DNA from: Amantichitinum ursilacus
GTDB taxonomy: Bacteria; Pseudomonadota; Gammaproteobacteria; Burkholderiales; Chitinibacteraceae
NCBI RefSeq assembly: GCF_001294205.1
Contig: NZ_LAQT01000002.1
Span: 372,001-436,000, forward strand
Direction of reading: 5' to 3'
DNA length: 64,000 nucleotides
Every line of letters starts with the position of its first letter. Within the stretch, counting starts at the first letter, position 1. The notes under the pieces are model-generated. The model saw nothing but the letters and a program-made list of their open reading frames with translations, ran no database searches and was not told the DNA's origin. This document shows positions 33,601 through 41,187 of the stretch, piece after piece. The translations under genes and the position numbers were made by a program.

Positions 33601-34242
33601 AACAAAGCAGCGCCGAAAGCGGTCGTCAACAAGGCGAATACGGTAAATGCGGATACGGCGCAGAACAGCGCGCCTCAAGCCCGCAGCGCCAAAGCGGCAG
33701 CGCCCAAGGCAACGACGGCCAAAGCGGCTGGCGCCAAGCCGGTGACGGCGAAAGCGTCAACGGCCAAACCGGCAACCGCCAAGAACGCCGCACCTGAAGC
33801 CAGCGCCGCAAAGCCCGCTGCCGCCAAAGCGACGACTGCAAAAGCACCGGCTGCGAAAGCAACGACTGCGAAAGCAACGACGGCGAAGGCAACGACGGCG
33901 AAGGCAACGACTGCGAAGGCAACGACGGCAAAAGCACCGGCGGCGAAAGCAGCGACTGCAAAAGCATCGACTGCAAAAGCATCGACGGCCAAGGCGCCGA
34001 CGGCCAAAGCTACCGCAGCCAAAGCACCTGTCGCCAAAGCGCCCGCTGCCAAAGCCACCAATGCCAAGCCAGCAAGCGCCAAAGCCGCCGCGCCAGCAGC
34101 CAGCAAATCCGCCGCACCCACCAGCGCGACGCCTGCAGCTACAGCACGATCGCGCAAAAAGGTGCAAACTGCGGCCGAAGCGAACAACGCAGCGCCGACG
34201 TCAGCGCCACGTAGTCGCAAAAAGCCGCCCACTGCGCAATAA
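30700..34242 (+). CDS. rnr: Ribonuclease R with very long Ala/Lys/Thr-rich C-terminal tail
   Basis: A 1180-aa exoribonuclease. Order: an N-terminal winged-helix region (SREFVLKVLADAGAPLEVDV), cold-shock domains (GRVQGHPEGFGFVITDE), the RNB catalytic domain with DGETARDFDDAV and AIADVSHYVTPGDALD plus TSPIRRYPDLLVHRSI, and an S1 domain (GEVFEGSVAAVTGFGLFVLL) ending near residue 740. RNase R degrades structured RNA 3' to 5'. E. coli RNase R is 813 aa; here ~440 extra residues follow: a basic RNRDRNRNANR patch, then Ala/Lys/Pro/Thr-rich histone-H1-like sequence with KATTA repeats. The start at 30700 is chosen because upstream frame lies in the tRNA. Confidence 0.95.
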   Translation: MSRKKIAIITSTSGAIATPSLRQQDPHLEREKQRYDNPLPSREFVLKVLADAGAPLEVDVLVQMLDITPAERAFFERRLGAMSREGELMINRKGAVCLPEKISLVAGRVQGHPEGFGFVITDEPGNDFYLSQREMEKVFHGDRVLVRESGVDRRGRKEATIVEVTERANNTLVGRLIAEQGVFIVAAEDKRISRDILVPPHETGGARPGQVVVVALIQQPERHVQPLGRVVEIVGDYGDPGMEIEIALRKHNLPHVFSDAAKAQAEATSQKVGKKELKPVQGVEREDLRDLPLVTIDGETARDFDDAVFAEKKGKGWRLVVAIADVSHYVTPGDALDATAIERGNSVYFPRRVIPMLPEEISNGICSLNPEVDRLCMVCDMNVSASGKIKKYRFYPAVMHSKARLTYNKVWDMIENPKGDNAKQYKKVLPHINNLYDLFKAFAQARGKRGAIDFETTETEIRFDENGKIREIVPVVRNDAHKLIEECMLAANVCAADILIKNKHPSLFRVHEGPTPEKLDKLREYLRSCGLTLEGGESPQAADYSAVMAQIKQRPDMPLLQTMLLRSLQQAVYSPDNKGHFGLGYEAYTHFTSPIRRYPDLLVHRSIKAILAGKKYKPAQKWDALGVQCSVTERRADEASRDVLNFLKCYFMQDKVGEVFEGSVAAVTGFGLFVLLDNLYVEGLVHISELGSDYFQYDDRRHELRGDRTGQVYRLTDRIRVRVARVDLDTSKIDFVLAPLGAPASAEPYTPAARNGDRRGNSRQRFASNAPVAAEAPLQAVTPLATPTGSVAEAAVNKAIASAQPAGQTASVGEAGKKRRNRNRDRNRNANRAAQGSGNPATTAINAPAATTPPAQRAGRNAVKPKAVANPVAAPAPKQKATRAERRARAAARAAATDNVAVNPAAAAPVVAAKPAAPKAAVAKTVAPKAAAPKPVTAKAASTQAAVAKSTAANAPAAKATTSQAPANKAAPKAVVNKANTVNADTAQNSAPQARSAKAAAPKATTAKAAGAKPVTAKASTAKPATAKNAAPEASAAKPAAAKATTAKAPAAKATTAKATTAKATTAKATTAKATTAKAPAAKAATAKASTAKASTAKAPTAKATAAKAPVAKAPAAKATNAKPASAKAAAPAASKSAAPTSATPAATARSRKKVQTAAEANNAAPTSAPRSRKKPPTAQ
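33826..34050 (+). repeat. 15-nt tandem repeat inside the RNase R tail
   Basis: About fifteen degenerate 15-nt units of the type AAAGCAACGACTGCG, each encoding Lys-Ala-x-x-Ala with x mostly Thr, Ser or Pro. The regular unit suggests expansion by slippage or recombination and possible length variation between strains. Confidence 0.85.
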
Positions 34243-34279
34243 GTGGATGCGCGCGGCAAGATGCTGAAGCTTCAGGGTT

Positions 34280-34630
34280 TCAGTTGTCTTGCCGTACGCA
34301 ACTGGCGAGAAATTCGCGCTGACTGGCTTCCATGTTCACGATGCGGCAAACCAGGCGAAAGCGGCTGAGTTTGCCCACCAGCGTGGCATTGACAATCTGG
34401 CCCCGGAAATCCAGATAGCCGCGGCGGCCTTGGGTATCCAGCACATCCAGACAAATGCGACACTCCACGCCCGCGGGCACGTTGTGTTCGGACAGGATGA
34501 CAAAAGATTGTTCACTGGCTTCCATGGCGCGGCCAAACACCGGCGTGGAAGCATGGTCGAGGATCAAGGCGGCGCGCCAGCCCACAAGTTTGCGTCTGGT
34601 CTGGTCAGGATATCCGGCGGGCAGGTTCAT
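34280..34630 (-). CDS. PilZ-domain-like small protein
   Basis: A 116-aa soluble protein whose strand pattern fits a PilZ c-di-GMP-binding fold: an N-terminal RRKLVGWRAALILD, FGRAMEASEQSFVILSEHNV, CRICLDVLDTQGRRGYLDFR and VGKLSRFRLVCRIVN. The classic RxxxR and D/NxSxxG ligands are only partly recognisable (RRKLVGWR; AMEASEQSF), so ligand binding is uncertain. It ends convergently 37 nt after rnr, and an imperfect inverted repeat (CGGCAAGA 34254-34261 / TCTTGCCG 34287-34294) spans the junction. No ribosome site is obvious. Confidence 0.6.
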   Translation of the reverse strand: MNLPAGYPDQTRRKLVGWRAALILDHASTPVFGRAMEASEQSFVILSEHNVPAGVECRICLDVLDTQGRRGYLDFRGQIVNATLVGKLSRFRLVCRIVNMEASQREFLASCVRQDN

Positions 34631-34756
34631 TTTTATTTGATTGATCTTGCAGCGTGGCTGCGGGTCAGTGCAGGTTCTGGTTTTTGATGTTGCGGTTTTA
34701 TTTGGAACGCGAGTGCGATCTTACTGCACCGCGTCACACAGGAGGAATGTTCCCAC

Positions 34757-35116
34757 ATGTTTATCGTTGATCGCTCTGCCGCGCTGATCCGGCCCAAGCA
34801 ACCGTTTCTGGACTGGCTAAATGCTCTGCCTGGCAACGAAGTCACACTTACGCTCGACGATATCCGCGCGGACTGTACGGTGATTCTGGTGCCTGAAGTC
34901 AGTGAACCCGAAGATGGTATTTCTTACATCGATGATATTGCGGATCGCTTGTTCGAGATGGAACTTGCGTCGTGGGCCGAAGACGAAAGCCAGTGGCCGG
35001 CCAAACGCAATCTCAAGCTGTTCTGGGAATGGTTTGATGTCGAAATCCATATGGGCGTGATGGACAGTGTCTCGGAAGACATCCACAACACGCCTTCGGA
35101 CCACGGTTATCACTAA
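34757..35116 (+). CDS. Small acidic protein of unknown function
   Basis: A 119-aa acidic, soluble protein rich in Asp/Glu (VPEVSEPEDGISYIDDIADR) with Trp residues in LFWEWFDVEIHMG. No motif or family is recognised, although the layout (MFIVDRSAALIRPKQPFLDW) looks like a conserved betaproteobacterial hypothetical. AGGAGGA lies 10 nt upstream of the ATG. A short hairpin terminator at 35159 follows, and the SIMPL gene is downstream on the same strand. Confidence 0.75.
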   Translation: MFIVDRSAALIRPKQPFLDWLNALPGNEVTLTLDDIRADCTVILVPEVSEPEDGISYIDDIADRLFEMELASWAEDESQWPAKRNLKLFWEWFDVEIHMGVMDSVSEDIHNTPSDHGYH

Positions 35117-35158
35117 GCCACCCGGCCGAATGTGCCGTTTGATTGACTGATTTGATGT

Positions 35159-35184
35159 GCAGCGGCTTCGGCCGCTGCAGTTTT
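35159..35184 (+). terminator. Short hairpin, terminator or attenuator
   Basis: Perfect 8-bp stem GCAGCGGC/GCCGCTGC with a TTCG tetraloop and AGTTTT after it. It lies 13 nt before the SIMPL gene start, so it may end the upstream transcript or fold in the SIMPL leader. Confidence 0.6.
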
Positions 35185-35196
35185 ATGGAGAGTGAC

Positions 35197-35907
35197 ATGC
35201 GCCGCTTTACCCTCGTTGCCATTGCCGGTGTGTTGCTGGCGGGCCATGCCCTGGCTGAGCCTTTGAACTACAACGTGGTCAATCTGGAAGCCAGCGCCAG
35301 CAAGGACGTCAACAACGACCTGGCCACCGCCAGCCTGTTTGTCGAGCTGACCGATACCGATCCGTCGAAGCTGGCCGAAAAGGTGAACCAGACGCTCAAT
35401 GCCGCGCTCAAGGTGGTCAAGCAAACCAGCTCGGTACAAGCAGCGGGCACCGGCTATGCCACCTATCCGGTGTACAACAACAAGACCAACAAGCAAGAAG
35501 CATGGCGCGGCCGCGGCGAACTGCGCCTGACCAGCCGCGATTTCCCGACCCTGTCGCGCCTGCTGGGGCAGTTGCAGCAACCGTTGGCCAGCGGCCTGCC
35601 GTTGCAATTGGCAGGCATTCGCTACGGCGTTTCGGACGAAGCGCGCAGGCAGGCCGAAGACACGCTGATCCAGCAAAGCATGCAGGCCTTCCGCCAACGT
35701 GCTGATCTGGTGCGCCAGGGGTTTGCTGGCGCCAGCTGGCGCATGGTTAACGTCAACGTCAATACCAGCGACACCGGCCCACAACCCATGATGATGAGCA
35801 AGGTAATGTCGATGCGCGCACCGGCTGCCGATGCCGCGCCCGCGCCGCTGGAAGCGGGGGATAGCAAGCTGTCGGTGATGGTGTCCGGCTCGATCCAGAT
35901 CCAGTAA
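35197..35907 (+). CDS. Periplasmic SIMPL-domain (DUF541) protein
   Basis: A 236-aa exported protein with a signal peptide (RRFTLVAIAGVLLAGHALA) and a SIMPL/DUF541 domain: VVNLEASASKDVNNDLATA, LNAALKVVKQTSSVQAAGTG, YPVYNNKTNKQEAWRGRGEL, FPTLSRLLGQL and AFRQRADLVRQGF. These proteins are periplasmic or outer-membrane associated and are mostly of unknown function. The ATG at 35197 follows GGAGAG; the upstream open frame to 35143 crosses the hairpin. The Met-rich region (PMMMSKVMSM) near the C-terminus is unusual and may be a metal- or oxidant-sensitive patch. Confidence 0.9.
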   Translation: MRRFTLVAIAGVLLAGHALAEPLNYNVVNLEASASKDVNNDLATASLFVELTDTDPSKLAEKVNQTLNAALKVVKQTSSVQAAGTGYATYPVYNNKTNKQEAWRGRGELRLTSRDFPTLSRLLGQLQQPLASGLPLQLAGIRYGVSDEARRQAEDTLIQQSMQAFRQRADLVRQGFAGASWRMVNVNVNTSDTGPQPMMMSKVMSMRAPAADAAPAPLEAGDSKLSVMVSGSIQIQ

Positions 35908-35930
35908 CGCATACAGCGCAATCCGCTTTC

Positions 35931-36365
35931 GTGCCCAACAACGCGCCCGCACTGATGCTCACTGTAGTGGCATCACAGCGGGCGCGTTTTTTTGTGCGGA
36001 TGGCGTTGGGACTGGCGCTGGGGTGCGTGTTGACGTTGCCGTGGTTATGGCTGTGGCCCGCGCTGGCTGGGCTGGCAATATACGGGTGGTTTTGCGTGCG
36101 GCTGACACAACGCACGGTGACGGTTGAGGTGCGCGCTGGCGGCTGGACCGTGCAGCAAGGCGCGCAGCCCGCCCGATCATTACGTTGGTTGCCCGGCACT
36201 TTGATTACGCCGCAACTGGTCATCCTGCAGGGCCGGGATCGCGCCAATGGTCGCTTTGTGGCGTTGCCCATCTGGCCCGACAGCGTGCCGCCCGATCAGC
36301 ATCGGCGGCTCCGTGTGTTATTGCGCTGGGGCTGTCGGCCGGACGGGGCGAGCCGGCTTAGTTGA
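35931..36365 (+). CDS. Small inner-membrane protein (possibly YgfX/CptA-like)
   Basis: A 144-aa protein with a GTG start at 35931 (an alternative ATG lies at 35955; neither has a good ribosome site). Two neighbouring hydrophobic segments (ALGLALGCVLTLPWLWLWPA, LAGLAIYGWFCVRL) are followed by a beta-rich cytoplasmic portion with QGRDRANGRFVALPIWPDS and HRRLRVLLRWG. This layout resembles YgfX membrane proteins, but the similarity is inferred by eye. It follows the SIMPL gene by 23 nt and overlaps the convergent binding-protein gene by 8 nt. Confidence 0.6.
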   Translation: MPNNAPALMLTVVASQRARFFVRMALGLALGCVLTLPWLWLWPALAGLAIYGWFCVRLTQRTVTVEVRAGGWTVQQGAQPARSLRWLPGTLITPQLVILQGRDRANGRFVALPIWPDSVPPDQHRRLRVLLRWGCRPDGASRLS

Positions 36366-37233
36366 TGCGGCTCCAGTTTTGCGTGCGCGAATTAAAAAAG
36401 CCCGATTCGCGATAGGCGCGTTCGATGACGCCTTTGGCGCGCAGTTGCGCCAGGCCTTTTTCCAGCGCGGCATAGGTGGCCGCGCCATTGGGCGCAATGC
36501 GGCTGACAAAATAATGGCGGCTGCCATCCAGCCCTACTTTAACTTGCGGAATTGGCACCAGCTTGTAGCCCACCAGCGACAACGACATATCCGGCGTGGG
36601 CTGGAACGGCGCCAGCAACACATCGGCGCGGCCTTTTTCGACCATGCCCACCATCGAATCCCAGCTTTGCGTTTGCAGCACATTGCGCAATTTCAGGCCG
36701 TTGAGCGTGGCCACATCGGGCAACCAGCTTTCCGCCACCACAGCGGTCAGCATCTGCACATCGGCCAGCGTGCGGGCGGACAGCGCATTGCGGTTGTCAG
36801 GCGTGGTGTACAGGCCAGCTTCAAACTCGCCCGGGCGGATCATCGGGGCCGAGACAAATACCCGGTCTTTGATCGAGCTTAAATCTACCAGCCATGCGGT
36901 GTTGCCCCCCATCGTGGCATTGCCGGACAGGATTTCCTTGAGATAACGCGTGTACGAATCGCTGGTGTTATCCACTTTTACCAGCTTGATCGGCAGACGC
37001 AGGCCGCCCAAGGCCAATGCTTGCTGCACCAGCACCAGTTCGACCACGTCGCGGCGCGAGCCCTGGCCATCAAAGTGATTAAGCGTGAGCGGGTCGCGGT
37101 TATCGATAAAGCGGACGTAATCGTTGTAGACATCCTGTTGCGTCAGAATGGTGATGGGCTCGACGGCACCAGCGCGGCCCGCCAGCAGCAACGTCAATAG
37201 AGCACCTGTCAGCAGGCGAAAAGCGCGGAGCAT
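36358..37233 (-). CDS. Periplasmic solute-binding-like protein (SBP_bac_3 type)
   Basis: A 291-aa exported protein with a signal peptide (FRLLTGALLTLLLAGRAGA) and the shape of a family 3 extracellular binding protein: GGNTAWLVDLSSIKDRVFVS, a hinge around LNGLKLRNVLQTQSW, MVEKGRADVLLAPFQ, and the C-terminal LEKGLAQLRAKGVIERAYRE. No permease or ATPase is nearby, so it may be a sensory or orphan binding protein. AGGAAAG precedes the ATG. It is divergent from the peroxiredoxin. Confidence 0.8.
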   Translation of the reverse strand: MLRAFRLLTGALLTLLLAGRAGAVEPITILTQQDVYNDYVRFIDNRDPLTLNHFDGQGSRRDVVELVLVQQALALGGLRLPIKLVKVDNTSDSYTRYLKEILSGNATMGGNTAWLVDLSSIKDRVFVSAPMIRPGEFEAGLYTTPDNRNALSARTLADVQMLTAVVAESWLPDVATLNGLKLRNVLQTQSWDSMVGMVEKGRADVLLAPFQPTPDMSLSLVGYKLVPIPQVKVGLDGSRHYFVSRIAPNGAATYAALEKGLAQLRAKGVIERAYRESGFFNSRTQNWSRIN

Positions 37234-37467
37234 GGTGTACTTTCCTGGGTTGAATCCGGTTTGCCGCGAGTCTGTTGCCCGTGGCGTGGGGTGTGAGAGC
37301 GCGGCATATCATGGCAAGGCCGGCAAAATTCGACAACCTTTGCACTGCGGCGTCGCGCAATTTAATACAGCTGCAGCACGGCGGGAGTACACAGCGGCTA
37401 CAGCTTTGATGCATGCAGATTAATGCCTCGATAGTTTTCTTAAATTAGCAGGATGAACTTTCCCGAT

Positions 37468-37497
37468 TTGACAGCCTGGCGTGAGCGCCCCTATTGT
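37468..37497 (+). promoter_or_regulatory. Candidate sigma-70 promoter of the peroxiredoxin gene
   Basis: Perfect -35 TTGACA (37468-37473) and TATTGT (37492-37497) with an 18-nt spacer, about 30 nt before the CAGGAG ribosome site. Confidence 0.6.
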
Positions 37498-37533
37498 CAC
37501 CGGGTTTTCAGCAACCACTCTCAGGAGATCAAC

Positions 37534-38136
37534 ATGGCCGTTCTCGTTGGCAAGCAAGCCCCGGATTTCACCGCAGCCGCAGTGCTGGGCTCGGGCGAAA
37601 TCGTCGATCGCTACAACCTTAAAGAAGCCACCAAGGGCAAGTACGCTGTGGTGTTCTTCTACCCGCTAGACTTCACCTTTGTCTGCCCGTCCGAACTGAT
37701 CGCGTTTGATCACCGCCTGGCCGAGTTCCAGAAGCGCAACGTTGAAGTGATCGGCGTGTCCATCGACAGCCAGTTCACCCACAACGCATGGCGTAACACT
37801 CCGGTGGAAAACGGCGGTATCGGCAAAGTGGGCTACACCCTGGTCGCTGACACCAAGCACGACATCGCTAAAGACTACGACGTTGAATCGGCAGATGGCG
37901 TGGCGTTCCGCGGCACCTTCCTGATCGACAAGGACGGCATCGTGCGTCACCAGTACATCAACGATCTGCCGCTGGGCCGTAACGTTGATGAATTCATCCG
38001 CCTCGTCGATGCCCTGCAGTTCACTGAAGAACACGGCGAAGTATGCCCGGCCGGCTGGACGCAAGGCCAGAAGGGCATGAAGGCAGACACCGCAGGTGTG
38101 GCCGAATATCTGGCCGCCAATGCTGCCGCGCTGTAA
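37534..38136 (+). CDS. 2-Cys peroxiredoxin (AhpC/Prx1 type)
   Basis: A 200-aa typical 2-Cys peroxiredoxin. The peroxidatic Cys51 lies in FYPLDFTFVCPSE, resolving Cys171 in HGEVCPAGW, and the catalytic Arg in RGTFLIDKDG. It reduces hydrogen peroxide and organic peroxides using thioredoxin or AhpF-like donors. CAGGAG lies 8 nt before the ATG. GG-G and YF-like sensitivity motifs are not clear-cut. A strong terminator follows, so it is monocistronic, and no AhpF/AhpD gene is adjacent. Confidence 0.96.
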   Translation: MAVLVGKQAPDFTAAAVLGSGEIVDRYNLKEATKGKYAVVFFYPLDFTFVCPSELIAFDHRLAEFQKRNVEVIGVSIDSQFTHNAWRNTPVENGGIGKVGYTLVADTKHDIAKDYDVESADGVAFRGTFLIDKDGIVRHQYINDLPLGRNVDEFIRLVDALQFTEEHGEVCPAGWTQGQKGMKADTAGVAEYLAANAAAL

Positions 38137-38160
38137 TTTGTAATAGCCACACTGTTTGCC

Positions 38161-38188
38161 AGGGCGCCGCTTGACGGCGCCCTTTTTG
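38161..38188 (+). terminator. Rho-independent terminator of the peroxiredoxin gene
   Basis: Perfect 9-bp stem AGGGCGCCG/CGGCGCCCT, loop CTTGA, then TTTTTGTT. Confidence 0.9.
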
Positions 38189-38226
38189 TTTCCACGGTGC
38201 CATGCCCGGGTTCCTTTTGCCTGTGC

Positions 38227-40068
38227 TTAACCGGCCACCGACACGCGATTGCGGCCCGTGGCTTTGGCCTGATACACCGCGGTATCGGCGCGTTTGACCA
38301 GCTCGGCCTGATCATGGCCCAGCAAGGGGTACATGCACGCCGCGCCGATGCTGATCGTAATCTGGCCGTTATCGCTGCTGCCGTGCGGAATGCGCAAATC
38401 CAGCACCGCTTTACGGATGCGTTCGGCCACTTCAAAGCAGCCCACGATATCGGTGTCCGGCAGGATCACCGCAAATTCTTCACCGCCATAACGCGCCGCC
38501 AGATCTTCGGGCCGCTGTGCAAAGTCTTCGATGGTCTGCGCAATCTGGTACAGCGCCTGGTCGCCCATCGGATGGCCGTACTGATCGTTAAACAGCTTGA
38601 AATGATCGACGTCGATAAACAGCAAACCCACCACCCCGCCACTGCGGATGGTGCGCTGCCATTCTTGCGTCAGCTTCAAATCAAAGGTGTGACGGTTAGC
38701 CACCCGCGTCAGGCCATCCATGGAGGCCAGCGTAATCAGATGTTTGTTGGCGGCTTCCAGCGCCAGTTGGGCTTCTTTTTGCTGGGTGCCGTCGCGCAAG
38801 TTAAGCAGGTAGCGCACCTCAGAGAATTCGCGCCCCTGCATCCGGCGATACAGCGCATCAATCCACTGCCATTCGCCGCTATCCAGCCGTTTGATGCGAT
38901 AGGTACTGCTGGCGCTTTCGTCGCCGCTATTCAATGCTTCGAAGGCCGCTTCGATGTGCGGCAAGTCATCCGGATGCACATTGCTGAAGGCTTGCAAGCC
39001 CAGCAACTGGGCCGGTTCGCAGCCATACAGGGCACGCGCGGCGGGCGAGACGTAGACGCGGGTGCGTTGCTTGTCCAGCAGGACGGTCATGTCATCGCTG
39101 GATTCGGTCATCATGCGAAACCGCGTTTCGCGCTGACGCAAACGCGCCTCTAGCCGTTGCCGTTCGGCCAGGGTTGCCGCCACCGGAAAAATCATCAACA
39201 CGCAGGTCAAAATAAAACCCTGCAGCAGCAACATATGCGAAGTGTTATCGCCCGCCACCAGCATCATCGGGCCATGCCCGGCCAGCGTGAGCCACAGCGC
39301 CAGTGCGCCGCCCAGCACCACCGCCAACAGCGCGCCATGCAAGCCCATGCTGAAAACGCAGCCCAATACGGCCGGAATGCACAAAAACAGAATCGGATAA
39401 CGGTTTTGCGAAAACACCAACGCCGTCACGCCAAGCGTGCCGCTGAGCCATAAAACGCTGGAACGCCATTGCGCCGGGCTAAACAGCCACGCCACCTGGC
39501 GCGCGCGCAGCGACACCAGCAACGGGGTCAACACCGCCAGACCCAGCGCATCGGCTGGATACCACACCGAGAAGGTGTCCCACAACGGCTTGCCGACCAG
39601 CAGCCACAACATGGTCGACGCCATCATCCCCGACACCGCAGGGCCCAGCAGCATGCCGGACAAGGCAAAGTGCCGCAGAATCTGAAAGCGGGTGAAATCA
39701 GGCAAACGCTCGGCGTGGTCGCGCCATGGCATGGCGGCAATCCAGATTTCGATGGCGTTGCAGAACGCCATGCCCAGCGCCAGCAACGGCATATCGCGCA
39801 GCACCAGGCTGGCGATTACATTGCCCAACATGGCGCAGAACAAAAACAGCGGCCATTGTTCGCGCGGACGGCCCAGCAGCACGCTCAGCACCACGGCATT
39901 GCCCAGCCACACCGGCGAAATGCGCCCGGCGCTGTGGCTGAACCACATCGCCGCCGCCGCCAACACGCCGCTCGCCAATGCAATGGCGAACAAATGCCAT
40001 TTCGCCGCGCGCGGGCGCGACTGAGCCGAGAGATTGAGGGCGGGTTCCACGAGTTGCATCGCAGCCAT
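38227..40068 (-). CDS. MASE1-PAS-GGDEF diguanylate cyclase
   Basis: A 613-aa membrane signalling enzyme. The N-terminal ~300 residues form an eight-helix MASE1-like sensor (ISPVWLGNAVVLSVLLG, MLGPAVSGMMASTMLWLL, WYPADALGLAVLTPLL). A PAS/PAC domain (RETRFRMMTESSDDMTVLL to RRMQGREFSEVRYLL) follows, then a GGDEF domain with GGEEF at about residues 528-532 and an I-site RPED five residues before it. All features predict an active, product-inhibited c-di-GMP synthase. The start is uncertain: ATG 40068, ATG 40059 or an upstream TTG at 40107. It is convergent with the peroxiredoxin and divergent from nothing obvious. Confidence 0.93.
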   Translation of the reverse strand: MAAMQLVEPALNLSAQSRPRAAKWHLFAIALASGVLAAAAMWFSHSAGRISPVWLGNAVVLSVLLGRPREQWPLFLFCAMLGNVIASLVLRDMPLLALGMAFCNAIEIWIAAMPWRDHAERLPDFTRFQILRHFALSGMLLGPAVSGMMASTMLWLLVGKPLWDTFSVWYPADALGLAVLTPLLVSLRARQVAWLFSPAQWRSSVLWLSGTLGVTALVFSQNRYPILFLCIPAVLGCVFSMGLHGALLAVVLGGALALWLTLAGHGPMMLVAGDNTSHMLLLQGFILTCVLMIFPVAATLAERQRLEARLRQRETRFRMMTESSDDMTVLLDKQRTRVYVSPAARALYGCEPAQLLGLQAFSNVHPDDLPHIEAAFEALNSGDESASSTYRIKRLDSGEWQWIDALYRRMQGREFSEVRYLLNLRDGTQQKEAQLALEAANKHLITLASMDGLTRVANRHTFDLKLTQEWQRTIRSGGVVGLLFIDVDHFKLFNDQYGHPMGDQALYQIAQTIEDFAQRPEDLAARYGGEEFAVILPDTDIVGCFEVAERIRKAVLDLRIPHGSSDNGQITISIGAACMYPLLGHDQAELVKRADTAVYQAKATGRNRVSVAG

Positions 40069-40157
40069 TCCGGTGGGTAATGGAGGCGAGTCTACAAACG
40101 ACGGCAAATATTTACGCCCAGGATCACTCCTCAGGTACGCCGGCGGTCACCGCGGTT

Positions 40158-41045
40158 TCAGAGGACCTGCGCTTCGGCGTGCAGCCATTGCGCAAAGGCT
40201 TGCAGCGGCGCGCTGCTTGTTTCCAGCGCTTGCGGCAGCACCAGGCAAAACGTCTTGGAGACGCTCTTGCCCTGGGGCCAAGGTGCAATCAGCCGGCCTT
40301 GCGCCAGCTCGGCTTCGATATACAAACGCGGGATCAGCGCCACACCCAGGCCCGCTAGCGCGGCTTCAATCAGCATTGCATGCAGGTCATAACGCGCGCC
40401 CAGCGCCGGGTGGCTGAGCGCAATGCCGCTGTCTTCCGCATAGCGTTGCCATGCATCCGGATTCTGCCGCCGATGCAAACGCGGCAAGGCATCCAGCGCC
40501 GTGTTCGGGTCGCGTTGCTGCAGCAGCGCAGGGTGGCACACCGGCACCAGCACTTCGTGCACCAGCGGATACAGCTGCATGCCGGTCCACGCGGGATGCT
40601 TAAAATGGAGGGCGGCGTCAAAGCCGCTGCCCGCCAGCACAAACGGCGCCATCTGCTCGGACAAATGCACCGTGATATGCGGATGTTGCTGCTGAAAGCG
40701 CGTTAGCCGCGGGATTAACCAACGTATGGCAAAGGTGGGGATCACCGCGATATCCAGACTGGCGCCGTCAACCGCTTGGCCCATCAGATACTGGCTGTCG
40801 CGTTCCAGCCGATTGAGCGATTCGCGCACTTGCGCAGCATAGCGTTCGCCATTGGGCAACAGCCGCACCCGATTGCCGATGCGTTCAAACAGGGTGGCCC
40901 CAAGGAAGCTTTCCAGTTTGCCGATCTGGCGGCTGATCGCGCCTTCGGTTAAGGCCAGTTCATCCGCTGCCCGCGCAAAGCTGCCGTGGCGGGCGGCGGC
41001 TTCAAATGCGATCAGGGCGGCGTTGCTGGGGATTTTGCGGCGCAT
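40158..41045 (-). CDS. LysR-family transcriptional regulator (GcvA-like)
   Basis: A 295-aa LysR protein: winged HTH at residues 5-64 (ALIAFEAAARHGSFARAADE, TEGAISRQIGKLESFLG) and a type 2 periplasmic-binding fold effector domain with LDIAVIPTFAIRWLIPRLTR, the GcvA-type signature, plus LIEAALAGLGVALIPRLY. It is divergent from the 174-aa/MBL-hydrolase pair (142-nt gap), the usual arrangement for a LysR regulator and its target operon. The effector is unknown. Confidence 0.92.
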   Translation of the reverse strand: MRRKIPSNAALIAFEAAARHGSFARAADELALTEGAISRQIGKLESFLGATLFERIGNRVRLLPNGERYAAQVRESLNRLERDSQYLMGQAVDGASLDIAVIPTFAIRWLIPRLTRFQQQHPHITVHLSEQMAPFVLAGSGFDAALHFKHPAWTGMQLYPLVHEVLVPVCHPALLQQRDPNTALDALPRLHRRQNPDAWQRYAEDSGIALSHPALGARYDLHAMLIEAALAGLGVALIPRLYIEAELAQGRLIAPWPQGKSVSKTFCLVLPQALETSSAPLQAFAQWLHAEAQVL

Positions 41046-41187
41046 AAACCGGGGCTCCGGGCATGAAGGCTTGAGTTTTAGTCATGGCAGGATACCGAAA
41101 AGTCGTTTTCTGCGCGCCGAAATGCTCAGTACCATGACTCAACGTCAATCAACGCGATGGTTTGATCGCCAAAAGGAAGCCGCCCAG

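Noticed and set aside
33826-34050. Tandem 15-nt repeat considered as CRISPR or regulatory array
   Set aside because: Units are contiguous without spacers, keep the rnr frame and have no cas genes nearby.
32835-34259. Long minus-strand open frames across the RNase R tail
   Set aside because: Produced by the Ala/Lys-rich repeats read in reverse; low-complexity Ala/Val/Leu/Phe output without ribosome site.
34254-34294. Inverted repeat CGGCAAGA/TCTTGCCG as rnr terminator
   Set aside because: No T-tract follows and the arms are separated by 25 nt, so termination function is unsupported; mentioned only in the PilZ entry.
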